From JBEISR01 sp044337705 (lineage in GTDB: Bacteria > Planctomycetota > Planctomycetia > Pirellulales > Pirellulaceae): DNA of 64,000 nucleotides. The notes under the pieces were generated by a model. It saw only the letters and a program-made list of their open reading frames with translations. It made no database searches and was not told the DNA's origin. Shown here one piece after another: positions 42,077 through 51,209 of this stretch. The translations under genes were made by a program, and so were the position numbers. Within the stretch, counting starts at the first letter, position 1. Every line of letters starts with the position of its first letter. The DNA lies in NCBI GenBank assembly GCA_044337705.1, contig JBIINB010000001.1, positions 1 through 64,000 on the forward strand, written 5' to 3'.

Positions 42077-43766
42077 AACGCAACGCCTCCACTGGATGCA
42101 TTCGAGCTGCCCGCATACTGGGGAGCACGCTGGCAAGAATGGCGATCAGCATCGATCCAAGAACCACCCAGACGACCATGCCGGGATGGATGACGGTAGG
42201 AATCTTGGTGAAGTAGTAGACGGTTGGATCGAAGACTTCGCGTCCGGTGACCCATTCGATCATGCGAGCGATGCGGTTGATATTCCAGACAAAAAGAAGG
42301 CCCAGGACCGCTCCCGCACCCGCTCCCACTGCTCCCAGCAACAGGCCGTAGCCTAGGAAGATCCGGGCGATGCCGGCACCTGGGGCTCCCAGCGATTTCA
42401 AGACGCCGATATCTTTGGTTTTCTCGACGACGATCATGTAAAACGTCGCAAGAATCCCAAAGCCGGCAACGGCGATGATCATGAAGAGCAGGATGTTGAG
42501 GATGGTTGTTTCCAGCTGAACGGCGGCGAGCAACGGTCCCTGGGAATCTTTCCAGGATTCGACCCGCACCATCGTCCGCATCGGCGGAAATGCTTCGCGC
42601 AACTGATCGCGAGCCCAGTTCAGGTCGGTACCAGGAGTCAGTTTGATCTGGATGGAATTGACCGATCCGACGCCGGAAGTTGGATCGAACATTCCTCGCA
42701 GCTTCTGCAGCTGCTCGATCGACGTAAAGGCGAAGGTCGAATCGTATTCGCTCATCTGACTCTCGTACATATCGACAACCGTAAACATCGATTCAATGGC
42801 ACGTGGAGGTGTCCCCGCGCCAGGGAATGCAAGCGACACGTCATCTCCCGGGCGGATGAAGAAGTAGTCTTCCACCTTCCCCTCCGCATTTCGGTAGCGA
42901 GTGCTGCCGATCCCGATTCCTAGAACCAATCCCGCATGAACGTCTTTTTCCGGGTCGAAGCGATAGCTTCCCAGGCTGTCGGTAGTCGGTACAATCGACG
43001 GACCGGCTGCCAGCGACCCTTCATTGCCGCGGCTTGGAACTGCTGTCGGCTGCAGATCGACTGGCGGGACTAACTCCTGAGGAGTCGCCAAGGGGGTTTC
43101 TTCTGGAGTCCGCAAGGCAGGGGCGGCTTGCTCGATTGGACTTCCTTCCGCTGAAACTGGCTGGCCGACCGATCCCTGTCCGGTTGTCGGCTGGTTCAGG
43201 CTTGCAATCTGTTCACGGAGCATTCGATTGCGTGCTTCCAAATCGGCCGCTTGTCGCTCCATCTCCGCCCTAGCTCGCCGATAATGCCATCCGCTCCACT
43301 GCAGCGACTCCCGATCGGGTGCGTAGCCATCTTCACGTAGCAGGAATTCCAGTTGCTTGCGATTCTCCGGATGCATCAGGAATCGACTGAAATCACTGAC
43401 CGAAGCGTAGGAATCGGTGTCGATGCCGATCAGATTGATCTGCTGGGTATGCGACTGTCCCTCGCGCGAGAAAGTCAACATGGCAGGGACCGTGACGATC
43501 GTCGTCACTCCCTGAAGTCGGTCGCCTAACCGCTTGCGAATCGTCTCCACGTAGGGAGTCGGATCCCCCATCCCAGCCGTCGAGTGGCTCTGGACCACAA
43601 TGTCACTGAGTATCCCGTGAATCCGATCGTGCATCTCCTTGGTGAATCCGTCCATGACGCTGTTGACGACAATCAATGTCGCAACGCCCAGCGTCACCGA
43701 GACGATCGAGGCCAAGGCAATCCAGCGTGTACGGAGGTAGCGCCAGCACAACAGAAGTTGATACAT
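42069..43766 (-). CDS. LolC/LolE-type ABC permease with a long proline-rich insert
   Basis: The 565-residue permease starts at ATG 43766 (MYQLLLCWRYLRTRWIALASIVSVTLG). TM1 is near 16-38. A large periplasmic domain follows, and three further membrane segments (near 430-465, 485-510 and 525-550) complete the FtsX/MacB-like fold. Within the periplasmic domain, around residues 150-240, lies an unusual insert: a coiled-coil-prone stretch (RAEMERQAADLEARNRMLREQ region) and a long Pro/Gln/Thr-rich low-complexity segment. Canonical LolC/E proteins are about 400 residues and lack it. With lolD the gene forms a minimal operon; a single permease suggests a homodimer, LolF-like. The frame is open far upstream but lacks similarity there. 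Confidence 0.85.
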   Translation of the reverse strand: MYQLLLCWRYLRTRWIALASIVSVTLGVATLIVVNSVMDGFTKEMHDRIHGILSDIVVQSHSTAGMGDPTPYVETIRKRLGDRLQGVTTIVTVPAMLTFSREGQSHTQQINLIGIDTDSYASVSDFSRFLMHPENRKQLEFLLREDGYAPDRESLQWSGWHYRRARAEMERQAADLEARNRMLREQIASLNQPTTGQGSVGQPVSAEGSPIEQAAPALRTPEETPLATPQELVPPVDLQPTAVPSRGNEGSLAAGPSIVPTTDSLGSYRFDPEKDVHAGLVLGIGIGSTRYRNAEGKVEDYFFIRPGDDVSLAFPGAGTPPRAIESMFTVVDMYESQMSEYDSTFAFTSIEQLQKLRGMFDPTSGVGSVNSIQIKLTPGTDLNWARDQLREAFPPMRTMVRVESWKDSQGPLLAAVQLETTILNILLFMIIAVAGFGILATFYMIVVEKTKDIGVLKSLGAPGAGIARIFLGYGLLLGAVGAGAGAVLGLLFVWNINRIARMIEWVTGREVFDPTVYYFTKIPTVIHPGMVVWVVLGSMLIAILASVLPSMRAARMHPVEALRYE

Positions 43767-44017
43767 CCCAAGCTTCCTTGCACGATCCGTCTGGTTCGCA
43801 TGCCAGGCGGAAAAGGCAGCCAGGCATTCCCTTCCATGGCCATCCGTGGCCAGAAGTTTCCGGAGTGTAGCACTCCTGACAGTACGTCGGAACAGCACTT
43901 TACCCTTGGCTATCTCCAGACATGAAATTGCTAGCAACTTGCATCGCATTGCGGGTAGGATGTAGCCAGGCCGATAGAAGATCAGCAAATCGTACTGTCG
44001 CGAGAAGGCGGAGATAC

Positions 44018-44875
44018 ATGAAGAAGGGGATGGTGGGACTGAGCAGCGGTGGCTTTCGGCTGATCGAGAGCGGCGGGGAAGGAGTGACGTTGCTGTTTCT
44101 GCATGGCGTGACGCGAGGCTGCAGGGAATGGGCCGGGGTGATCCCTTGGTTTGCGGGGCGGATCCGATGTGTCGCGATCGATCAACGCGGTCATGGGGAC
44201 TCGGCACGCACAACTGGGTACCGTGTCGCTGATTATGTCGGGGATGTGCTGGAATGGTTGAAGGCGGATGGGCAGGGCCCCTACCTTCTTGTCGGCCACT
44301 CGATGGGGGCCATGGTTGCCCTTGGGGTGGCTGCCGCATGCACCAGCAACCAACTGCTTGGCGTCGTTCTCGAGGATCCTCCCTTTCACACGATGGGGGA
44401 TCGTTTGGCGGGAAGTCAGCTTGCCAGTCAATTTCAGGGATACGAAAAGGTGTTGCGTGAGCGGAAGGATCTGTTGAATTGGCGAGACTTGGCGGCGATC
44501 CCGATTTTGGATCCGGCCACCGGGCAGACTATCCCTTTTGGAAGACTTCGAGATTCCGTCGCCTTGCGATGGAGTGCGGAATTGCTTCAGCGCGTCGATC
44601 CCGAGGTGTTGGCAACGATCAACCGCTTCCAGTGGCTGGATGGATTCGACTGGCAGCATTTAGCGACTCAGGTCTTGGTGCCCACCCTTGTGATGCAGGC
44701 CGATCCGACAGCCGGAGGCATGCTGACCGACGAGGACGCCCGCTGGCTGTACCAAGAGATGAAGGACTGCCATTGGATTCGATTTGCTGGGGTGGGCCAT
44801 TCAATTCACTGGTGGGATACGCCTGGCTATATGAGGAGCCTGATCGGATTTTTGGAGTCCTTGCAGAGTGATTGA
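44018..44875 (+). CDS. alpha/beta hydrolase
   Basis: The 285-residue protein shows LFLHGVTRGCREW (oxyanion region), IDQRGHGDS near 55-62, and the nucleophile elbow GHSMG at 93-97 with Ser95. A late VGHSIHWWDTPG provides the catalytic histidine. No signal peptide is seen, so it is cytoplasmic. Substrate cannot be inferred; relatives include esterases, lactonases and haloperoxidase-like proteins. GGCGGAG precedes ATG 44018. The amidohydrolase gene follows 47 bp later on the same strand, so the two may be cotranscribed and act on related ester/amide compounds. Confidence 0.83.
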   Translation: MKKGMVGLSSGGFRLIESGGEGVTLLFLHGVTRGCREWAGVIPWFAGRIRCVAIDQRGHGDSARTTGYRVADYVGDVLEWLKADGQGPYLLVGHSMGAMVALGVAAACTSNQLLGVVLEDPPFHTMGDRLAGSQLASQFQGYEKVLRERKDLLNWRDLAAIPILDPATGQTIPFGRLRDSVALRWSAELLQRVDPEVLATINRFQWLDGFDWQHLATQVLVPTLVMQADPTAGGMLTDEDARWLYQEMKDCHWIRFAGVGHSIHWWDTPGYMRSLIGFLESLQSD

Positions 44876-44922
44876 CAAGAGACCAAGGAAGATGCCTCGG
44901 TTGAGGCGGGAAGGTAGCTGCG

Positions 44923-46218
44923 ATGAAATTGGCCGAGGGTGATTGTCTTGTCGTTGGTGGTACTTTGATCGACGGCCGGGGGAATCCTGCCATCTCGGAT
45001 GGCGCGGTGTGGATCAAAGATGGACTTATCCACTACGCGGGCCCGATGGCTCAGTGTCCTCCGGTCCCACCCGGGATCCAGCGACTGGATGCACAAGGCG
45101 GAACGATCCTACCTGGGTTGGTGGAGGCGCATTTTCATCCAACCTATTTCAATGTAGCCGAGCTGCAGGATTTGGATATCAAGTATCCGGTCGAATACGT
45201 ATCGCTGCTCGCCTCGGTAAACGCAAAACTGGCGTTGGAATGCGGATACACTTCTGCCCGGAGTGGCGGTAGCCTGTTCAATGTGGATGTCTGGTTGAAG
45301 CAGGCGATCGAGCGGGATTTAGTACTGGGCCCTCGCATGGCGGCCAGTGGTCGCGAGATCTGCGGCGCAGCGGGTCTGATGGATTGGAATCCCGACTACC
45401 GCAAAATTGGTATGGAGGGACTGGTGCTCCTTATCAATGGTCCCGATGAAGCTCGCAGCGCCGTGCGAAAGCTGGTCAAAGATGGGGTCGAGTGGGTGAA
45501 AACCTATCCGACGGGAGACGCTGCGGCCCCGGATGTCAACGATCACCATACGCTCTGCATGACCTTCGAAGAAATGCATGCGGTGGTTTCTACGGCGCAC
45601 AACCACAAGCTGAAGGTGACCGGGCATTGCCGAGCCAATGAGGGGATCAAAAATGCGCTGCGCGCTGGCTACGATGCCATCGAGCACGGCACGTTCATGG
45701 ATGCGGAAGCACTCGACCTTCTGCTAGCGCGTGATGTCCCAGTTGTGCCAGCGTTGCAATTCGAATGGGCCAGTGTGGAGTATGGTCCGCAGTATGGACT
45801 TTCGCAGCGCGTGATCGACGGGCATCAGGAGACCATGGAAGCTGGCGCCGAGAGCTCCAGGATGATTCTGCGCGCTGGAGGCAGACTGGGGATGGGGGGC
45901 GATTATGGATTCGCCTGGACTCCCCATGGAACCTATGCCAAGGAGCTATCGTTCTTCGTGCGATATGTTGGCCTGACCCCTATGGAAGTCATTTCGTGCG
46001 CGACCAAGACGGGGGCCGAGATTCTGGGCAGAGGTGACGAATTGGGGACATTGGAAGCAGGAAAGCTGGCCGACGTCCTGATTGTCGACGGCAACGTTCT
46101 GCAAGAAATCGAGTTACTGGAGGATCGGTCACGGATCCGAGCTGTGATCCAAGGCGGGATCCTCAAGGCCGGGACACTGGCACCACGCTGGGTCACGCCG
46201 ATTTCCGGTGCGGGCTGA
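44923..46218 (+). CDS. amidohydrolase family protein (imidazolonepropionase/prolidase-like)
   Basis: The 431-residue cytoplasmic protein has VVGGTLIDGRGNPAISDGAV at the N terminus, the first metal motif HFHP (His70, His72), a metal-bridging lysine candidate in WVKTYPTGD near 190, HCRAN near 226, IEHGTFM near 247 and a late catalytic aspartate in GGDYGFAW. The C-terminal GTLEAGKLADVLIVDGN closes the small beta domain. This is the organisation of Xaa-Pro dipeptidase-like and imidazolonepropionase-like amidohydrolases. The actual substrate is unknown. It follows the alpha/beta hydrolase gene. Confidence 0.85.
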   Translation: MKLAEGDCLVVGGTLIDGRGNPAISDGAVWIKDGLIHYAGPMAQCPPVPPGIQRLDAQGGTILPGLVEAHFHPTYFNVAELQDLDIKYPVEYVSLLASVNAKLALECGYTSARSGGSLFNVDVWLKQAIERDLVLGPRMAASGREICGAAGLMDWNPDYRKIGMEGLVLLINGPDEARSAVRKLVKDGVEWVKTYPTGDAAAPDVNDHHTLCMTFEEMHAVVSTAHNHKLKVTGHCRANEGIKNALRAGYDAIEHGTFMDAEALDLLLARDVPVVPALQFEWASVEYGPQYGLSQRVIDGHQETMEAGAESSRMILRAGGRLGMGGDYGFAWTPHGTYAKELSFFVRYVGLTPMEVISCATKTGAEILGRGDELGTLEAGKLADVLIVDGNVLQEIELLEDRSRIRAVIQGGILKAGTLAPRWVTPISGAG

Positions 46219-46250
46219 CGAAAGAGTCCCCTCTCAGGTGTTTCATCGCA

Positions 46251-46778
46251 TTACTTGACTTCCAATAACAGCGGCTTGACGGAAAGGCCATCCCAGGTGA
46301 ACTGGACCTGCGCAAACTTAGGGGGACCAAGAAGTCGCCCCGACTGTCCCGAAAAACCATATGGCTCCGTCGGAACACCCAGCGTCTTGTCCAGTTCCCC
46401 GTTGGAATTCTCGTCGTGGTAAACGCTGACGGCAAGCATGCCGGGTGCGATATCGGGGATCTCCCATTTTGCCTTTCCATCGATGATCTTGGTGGAGCCC
46501 TTGTAGGCAGCTTTATTGATGTCGAGGAACTTCAAAGGATCGTCGTAGATGGCGATCATGCAGACGCCTTGATCATTCTTGAATCCCGATACTTCGATCA
46601 GCAGTGGAACAGGCGCTATGCCGGGCTTGGGGGCATATCGGATCGAGGTGGGCTGAACATGAGTGACCTGCTTCCAGTAGATCGCAAAAAAACCGAGTGC
46701 CAGGACAAGTCCTGCGAAGCCCAGTAGAAAGGGACCTTGGTTCTCTTGCCATGACCGAATCAGAAAGCGTCTGATCAT
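46251..46778 (-). CDS. DUF2141 domain-containing membrane-anchored protein
   Basis: The 175-residue protein has a hydrophobic N-terminal segment (about 17-36) and a DUF2141 domain. Characteristic features are IEVSGFKNDQGVCMIAIYD, the VSVYHDENSNGELDKTLG segment with an EF-like acidic loop, and PTEPYGFSGQ. The family is secreted or periplasmic and of unknown role. GAGG precedes the start. It is convergent with the amidohydrolase gene and unlinked to obvious partners. Confidence 0.85.
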   Translation of the reverse strand: MIRRFLIRSWQENQGPFLLGFAGLVLALGFFAIYWKQVTHVQPTSIRYAPKPGIAPVPLLIEVSGFKNDQGVCMIAIYDDPLKFLDINKAAYKGSTKIIDGKAKWEIPDIAPGMLAVSVYHDENSNGELDKTLGVPTEPYGFSGQSGRLLGPPKFAQVQFTWDGLSVKPLLLEVK

Positions 46779-46905
46779 TTCTCAACCTCGCATGCAAAAT
46801 TGCCGCTCGCCGAACCGATTGCGTGTCCACCATGCGCTTCGGCTGCGCTAGGCTTCTTCATCATGAGCCCGCCAACCAGTTCCTCTGCCGCAACATCGAA
46901 CTGCT

Positions 46906-47754
46906 TCACGGTCCCAACGACCGAATTTGCTCTGGTGTAAGAACTCCTTCAAAGACCTTCAATTCGTCCAGATCCCCTATGTAGTCGATTCCTAGCATGA
47001 TGGCCGTCTGATCTCGATCCCAGCGAAACTGAAGGGGCGCTTCATACATCCCCTGACTCTGGCCGTTTAGATAAAAAACGGCCTTTCCCTTCTTTCCTTC
47101 CCCTGCGTTGATTCCTTCAACCGCGAAGGCCACATGCGTCCATTGGTCGCGCCCAAAAGGCGGCTTGGCCACCGAGATCATCGGTCGCGAAGTAATGGGC
47201 CACGCCTCCCATGCGATATTCTTCGGATTCCAGAAAGACAGATCCGAGAAGACGCCCAGCCGAAAGGCCCGAGGCGAGTCCTTATCGAAATCAACGAAGA
47301 ATGCAGCATCGTTCCAGGCTTTCTGAGTGATCTGAAGTGGATCGCAGTACCCGGGTTGTAGATCGAGCTCAGGGTCCAGTCGCAGAAAGAGTGAAGCTGT
47401 GATCGACCATGATCCTGACTGGTTGGAAAGGTTGTCACCCCGAAAGCAGATCACCTTGGGAGATTTCGAACGAAACTTCAAATAGCCCCCATGCACCCCA
47501 CCTTCAGCAACCCATTCCACCCCAGGGCGATGGATTCCCTCCCGAAGCTCCTTGCGGGCGAGCGTGTCGGCGGTGTAAAGCTTGGGATCCCCCTGTGCAA
47601 CGTCGGCATCCAGCGACTTGTCAAAGCCGGCCTGAAGCCGCAGGAGCGAATCGGCCGCCGGGGACTGCGCCCTGACGCCGCTGGAGAGTAGCGGAAGCAT
47701 GAGGAAGGATGTCGCCAACGCCAACCATTGCAATGGAATTGAGAAAGTCTTCAT
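46906..47754 (-). CDS. secreted LamG/concanavalin-like domain protein
   Basis: The 282-residue protein has a signal peptide (1-30, ending VRAQ) and one LamG-like jelly-roll domain of about 220 residues. The domain has SWSITASLFLRLDPELD, WTHVAFAVEGINAG, KAVFYLNGQSQGMYEAPLQF and GIDYIGDLDELKVFEGVLTPEQI, the last being the typical closing strand with Asp-Glu. Such domains bind carbohydrates or proteins; no catalytic residues are evident. I chose ATG 47754 because the signal peptide follows; a TTG five codons earlier is the alternative. Many planctomycete secreted proteins carry this domain. Confidence 0.82.
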   Translation of the reverse strand: MKTFSIPLQWLALATSFLMLPLLSSGVRAQSPAADSLLRLQAGFDKSLDADVAQGDPKLYTADTLARKELREGIHRPGVEWVAEGGVHGGYLKFRSKSPKVICFRGDNLSNQSGSWSITASLFLRLDPELDLQPGYCDPLQITQKAWNDAAFFVDFDKDSPRAFRLGVFSDLSFWNPKNIAWEAWPITSRPMISVAKPPFGRDQWTHVAFAVEGINAGEGKKGKAVFYLNGQSQGMYEAPLQFRWDRDQTAIMLGIDYIGDLDELKVFEGVLTPEQIRSLGP

Positions 47755-48171
47755 CGGAGCAACCTTCAAGAGAGGATTGGCGGATTGTTTCGAACAAGAT
47801 GCCTATGGTTCCAAGCCGAGGAGCAATCGAGGAAAGTCGCACTCGAAGCCGTTCATTGTACGTCGGAGGTCAGAATTCTAGCAGTATAGCTGTGGCCGAC
47901 AGCTTTCGATGGAAGCAGTACGGCGCAAGCCGGGGTGTTACCTGCGTGCGACATGGTACCAGATCCATCCCTAGGACCCCGCACGTTAGCACGTTGCGGC
48001 TATCGGACGGTGGCAGCTACGGGAGGAACCCGCGCGCACGCGCGGTTTCGACTTGCGTTCCAAGCCTTCAGGAAGTGATATATAACGCTTGCCGTTGCTG
48101 GTCGGGTGCACCAGGACGACGGGGGAGTCGACCGAATGGAACTCGCCTGACCTTTTGCTGGAGAGATTGGG
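47755..48171. other. divergent intergenic region, LamG/ArgE-like genes
   Basis: No gene is supported. It contains a GC-rich hairpin with a CGCGCG-CA-CGCGCG core at 48030-48044 and an AT-rich TATATAA at about 48080 that could be a -10 element for the fusion gene. Confidence 0.4.
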
Positions 48172-49860
48172 ATGCAGGCCCTGGAGTATGCCAAATCATT
48201 GATTGCGTTTCCCTCGATATCTCGCCGGAGCAATCAGCCGGTCAGCCAATGGGTGGCCGATCGCCTGACCCAGATGGGATTTGAGATCGAGTGGCTGACA
48301 TTCGTTGACGATTTGGGAGAGACGAAGGTCAATGTCGTCGCCAAGCGGGAGCCGATCCGATCGGGCGCCAGCAGCGATGGGGTTGCCTATCTTTGCCATA
48401 CCGATGTCGTTCCCGCTGACGATTGGAGCTTGCAGGAATCGGGGCCCTTTGAGCCGCGAGTCATCGACGATCGCCTATACGGTAGAGGTGCCTGCGACAT
48501 GAAAGGATCGCTTGCCTGCGCTTTGGCGGCGGCGGAAACGGTGCCGATTCAGAAACAGATGGGACCGCTTTACTTTGTCTGCACGGCGGACGAAGAAGTC
48601 GGAACCGTTGGCGCCCGGCAGGTAAGAGATCAATCGAAGATTTTTCAGCAGATGCGCGAGACCGAAACCATCGGTTTGGTTGGGGAACCGACTCGGCTCC
48701 AGGTCATCCACTCGCATAAAGGGGGATTTGGAATTGAACTGACCTCGCGAGGCATCAGTGCACACAGCAGCACGCGTGATGGAATCAACGCCAACCACCG
48801 TCTGATTCCAATTCTTCCGATGCTGCTAGAGATCCAGCGCGAATGCGAACAGCGGAGGGATCTTCAGAATCCGTTGTTTGATCCACCGACCCTCTCTTGG
48901 AATATCGTGCTCAGCAACCAGCCGCGCGCTATGAACATCACCCCTAGCACCGCAAAGGCAAAGGTTTTCTTTCGGCCAATGCCCGGTGTCGATCACGGCA
49001 GTCTGGTTAGGAGAGTGCAGGAGGAGGCAGAGCGGCTGGGTTTGGAAATCCACCTGATCGACAGCACTCCGGCTTTCCATGTCGACGAAGACAGTGAAGC
49101 GGTCCATTTCATGCTGGAGTTGACGGGAAATAAGGCAGCAGGCACCGTCTGCTACACCACCGACGGTGGTATCCTTCAAAGCCTTCCTCACATGGTCGTG
49201 TGTGGTCCCGGCGACTTGGCGCAAGCTCATCGTTCAGATGAATACATCGAGCTGGGGCAACTGCAGGCCGGGACCGAAACGTACCGCAGGGCATTTCAAG
49301 AATGGGCGACATGGAGTCTTGCACCAGAGAAAGCTGCGTTGCTGGGTAGAAGGCGAAAGATGGCTTGGCCATCCGCCGACGAGGATTCCAGAGGCGATGC
49401 AATGCTAGGGGCGAAGGCCGATTTTCAGATCCGCCCTTCGACGCCCGCTGATCTATCGGCTGTGCAGGGATTTCTTCAGGGGTTCGTCGAACAAAAGAAA
49501 CTGTTGCGCCGAACTCGTGCGGAGTTGGCCACATTGATCACTAATGGTTTCATCGCGGAAGTGGACGGGAGAATCGTAGGGTTTTCTGCGATCGAAGTTT
49601 ACTCTCGCAAACTTGCGGAAGTCCAATGCCTTGCTGTCTCCAGCGGATTTCAAGGGCAGGGCATCGGAGGACAACTGGTACGTCGTTGCGTGGAGCGGGC
49701 GAGAGAGAAGGGAATCCTCGAGGTGATGGCCATCAGCGCTTCGGACGGCTTCCTAAGGCATTTAGGATTCGATTATTCCCTGCCAGATCAAAAACGCGCC
49801 CTCTTTTATCAACTAAGAAGCCGTGAAGAAATGTATGGCCAGTCTTCGGAAGATGAATGA
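48172..49860 (+). CDS. fusion: M20 acetylornithine deacetylase-like peptidase + GNAT N-acetyltransferase
   Basis: The 562-residue protein joins two enzymes. Residues 1-380 are an M20 metallopeptidase of the ArgE type: His76-x-Asp78 in CHTDVVP, Asp109 in GRGACDMKG, Glu141/Glu142 in TADEEVG, Glu172 in GEPT and His353 in QAHRSDE, so all metal ligands are present. A polar linker (383-416) leads to a GNAT domain (417-555): IRPSTPADLSAVQGFL, GFIAEVDGRIVGFSAIEVY, LAEVQCLAVSSGFQGQGIGGQLV with the acetyl-CoA loop at 494-500, and FLRHLGFDY. The GNAT half resembles the ArgA-type N-acetylglutamate synthase domain. The protein could make N-acetylglutamate and deacetylate N-acetylornithine. GGAGAG precedes the start. 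Substrates are inferred; ArgE relatives include DapE. Confidence 0.85.
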   Translation: MQALEYAKSLIAFPSISRRSNQPVSQWVADRLTQMGFEIEWLTFVDDLGETKVNVVAKREPIRSGASSDGVAYLCHTDVVPADDWSLQESGPFEPRVIDDRLYGRGACDMKGSLACALAAAETVPIQKQMGPLYFVCTADEEVGTVGARQVRDQSKIFQQMRETETIGLVGEPTRLQVIHSHKGGFGIELTSRGISAHSSTRDGINANHRLIPILPMLLEIQRECEQRRDLQNPLFDPPTLSWNIVLSNQPRAMNITPSTAKAKVFFRPMPGVDHGSLVRRVQEEAERLGLEIHLIDSTPAFHVDEDSEAVHFMLELTGNKAAGTVCYTTDGGILQSLPHMVVCGPGDLAQAHRSDEYIELGQLQAGTETYRRAFQEWATWSLAPEKAALLGRRRKMAWPSADEDSRGDAMLGAKADFQIRPSTPADLSAVQGFLQGFVEQKKLLRRTRAELATLITNGFIAEVDGRIVGFSAIEVYSRKLAEVQCLAVSSGFQGQGIGGQLVRRCVERAREKGILEVMAISASDGFLRHLGFDYSLPDQKRALFYQLRSREEMYGQSSEDE

Positions 49861-50011
49861 TTCTCGATTTTTTGCCCGAAACCGCTTGACGATCGCCCTA
49901 TAGTGACTCGTCGAACGCGCAGAGCAGTTCAATCCTAGGCCGAACGTTTCTGCTGCTGTTTTCGGATAGTAAATCAATCGAAGTTGTTTCCAAACACACG
50001 AGGACGTTTCA

Positions 50012-50515
50012 ATGCTTAAGTTCCTTTCGGTCCTTTCCCTGCTGGCTGTTGTTGCTGTCAGCCCTCTGTTCGCCGAAGAAAAGAAGCCTGCTGCTAAGGA
50101 TATCGTCGGCACCGCCGCAGGTATCGAAGACTTCAGCACGCTGGTCGCTGCCGTCAAGGCGGCCGGTCTGGTGGAAACCCTTCAGGGCAAAGGCCCGTTC
50201 ACCGTTTTCGCCCCCACCAATGAAGCCTTCAAGAAGCTTCCTGCAGGGACGGTGGAATCGCTGCTGAAGCCTGAAAATAAGGCGAAGCTCGTTGCGATCC
50301 TCACCTACCACGTCGTCCCCGGCAAGGTGATGGCTGCCGACGTCGTCAAGGTGAAGAGCGCCAAGTCGGTTCAGGGTGGTGACATCGGCGTCGAAGTCAA
50401 GGACGGCGGTGTGATTCTCAATGGTAAGGCCAAGGTCGTGAAGACTGACGTCGAAACTTCCAACGGCGTGATCCACGTTATCGACCAGGTCATTCTTCCT
50501 CCCGAGAAGAAGTAA
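50012..50515 (+). CDS. secreted fasciclin (FAS1) domain protein
   Basis: The 167-residue protein has a signal peptide (1-21, ending LFA) and a single FAS1 domain. Hallmarks are DFSTLVAAVKAAGLVETLQGKGPFTVFAPTNEAFKKLP, LTYHVVPGKVMAADV, and IHVIDQVILPP, the second conserved FAS1 motif. FAS1 domains mediate adhesion or bind partners at the cell surface. The ATG at 50012 is the only start that gives the signal peptide. Its codons are strongly biased towards GCC/AAG/GTC, as expected for a well expressed gene. A clear terminator follows at 50553. Confidence 0.93.
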   Translation: MLKFLSVLSLLAVVAVSPLFAEEKKPAAKDIVGTAAGIEDFSTLVAAVKAAGLVETLQGKGPFTVFAPTNEAFKKLPAGTVESLLKPENKAKLVAILTYHVVPGKVMAADVVKVKSAKSVQGGDIGVEVKDGGVILNGKAKVVKTDVETSNGVIHVIDQVILPPEKK

Positions 50516-50552
50516 GCTTCTGCCTTAGGGATGTAGATCGAAAAACTTGAAC

Positions 50553-50590
50553 CCGTGCTTCCTTAATTCGAGGAGGCACGGTTTTTTTTT
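50553..50590 (+). terminator. rho-independent terminator after the fasciclin gene
   Basis: Arms CCGTGC (50553-50558) and GCACGG (50576-50581), extended inward by TCCT/AGGA, are followed by about nine Ts. Confidence 0.85.
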
Positions 50591-50987
50591 ACCATGTTCG
50601 GATCGCTTCCGTGGAATTCTATTTTGACAACAGGTTACCCATGCCGCTCAGATTCCTCGCAATGGGTACGGCACCAAGCCAAAGCTGTACCAGATTGTCA
50701 ATTGAGCGAAGGCTCGAAAGAGCGGTCGTACTCAATGCAAATGGCGACGGCCACCGGCACTAGATGAGAAAGATTTCTCGAACTCACTCTTGCGATTCTC
50801 CCCGAGGAAGCCTTTTCAATGCGACCTCAGAAGGAAGAAAAACGGCCCAAATCCGTCGTGCTTAAAGCATCCCTTTTTCTGAATTAGGGAAAATAATTTT
50901 TTGATTTTCTGCAGGAATATTGCTAGCTTGGGTTTCGCTTATGTTCTGGTGAACGCAATTTAAGAACATTTCTAGGAGAGGGCAGAT
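50591..50987. other. intergenic region upstream of the PEP-CTERM gene
   Basis: No gene is supported. The last ~110 bases (50880-50960) are AT-rich and likely promoter-bearing. AGGAGAGGG lies just before the start at 50988. Confidence 0.4.
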
Positions 50988-51209
50988 ATGTTAAGCACCC
51001 AACCAGATCGAAATCGGATTGCATTGATCATTGTGTCACCCGTGCTTGCACTGTTTCTTGGATTGTTACCTGGAGTGGCCTCCGCAGCAACGATGATAGG
51101 TAATCCTCCTATTGTCCCTCCACCAACCAATATCCTTTTACCTAGTTTTCCTGACTGGGAAATTCAAGATTTATTGGGCTTCGAATTATATGGATTTAGC
51201 ACCTCCTGA
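50988..51209 (+). pseudogene. PEP-CTERM protein, N-terminal (signal peptide) fragment
   Basis: The frame starts at ATG 50988 after a good AGGAGAGGG and encodes a signal peptide (hydrophobic 12-33, ending ASAA) followed by a proline-rich stretch. It stops at 51207-51209 after 73 residues. The natural continuation (LAPPDFPPDG...) is in the frame one base forward from about 51196, so the gene appears split by an indel near 51190-51200, possibly in the TTT run at 51195-51197. Confidence 0.7.
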
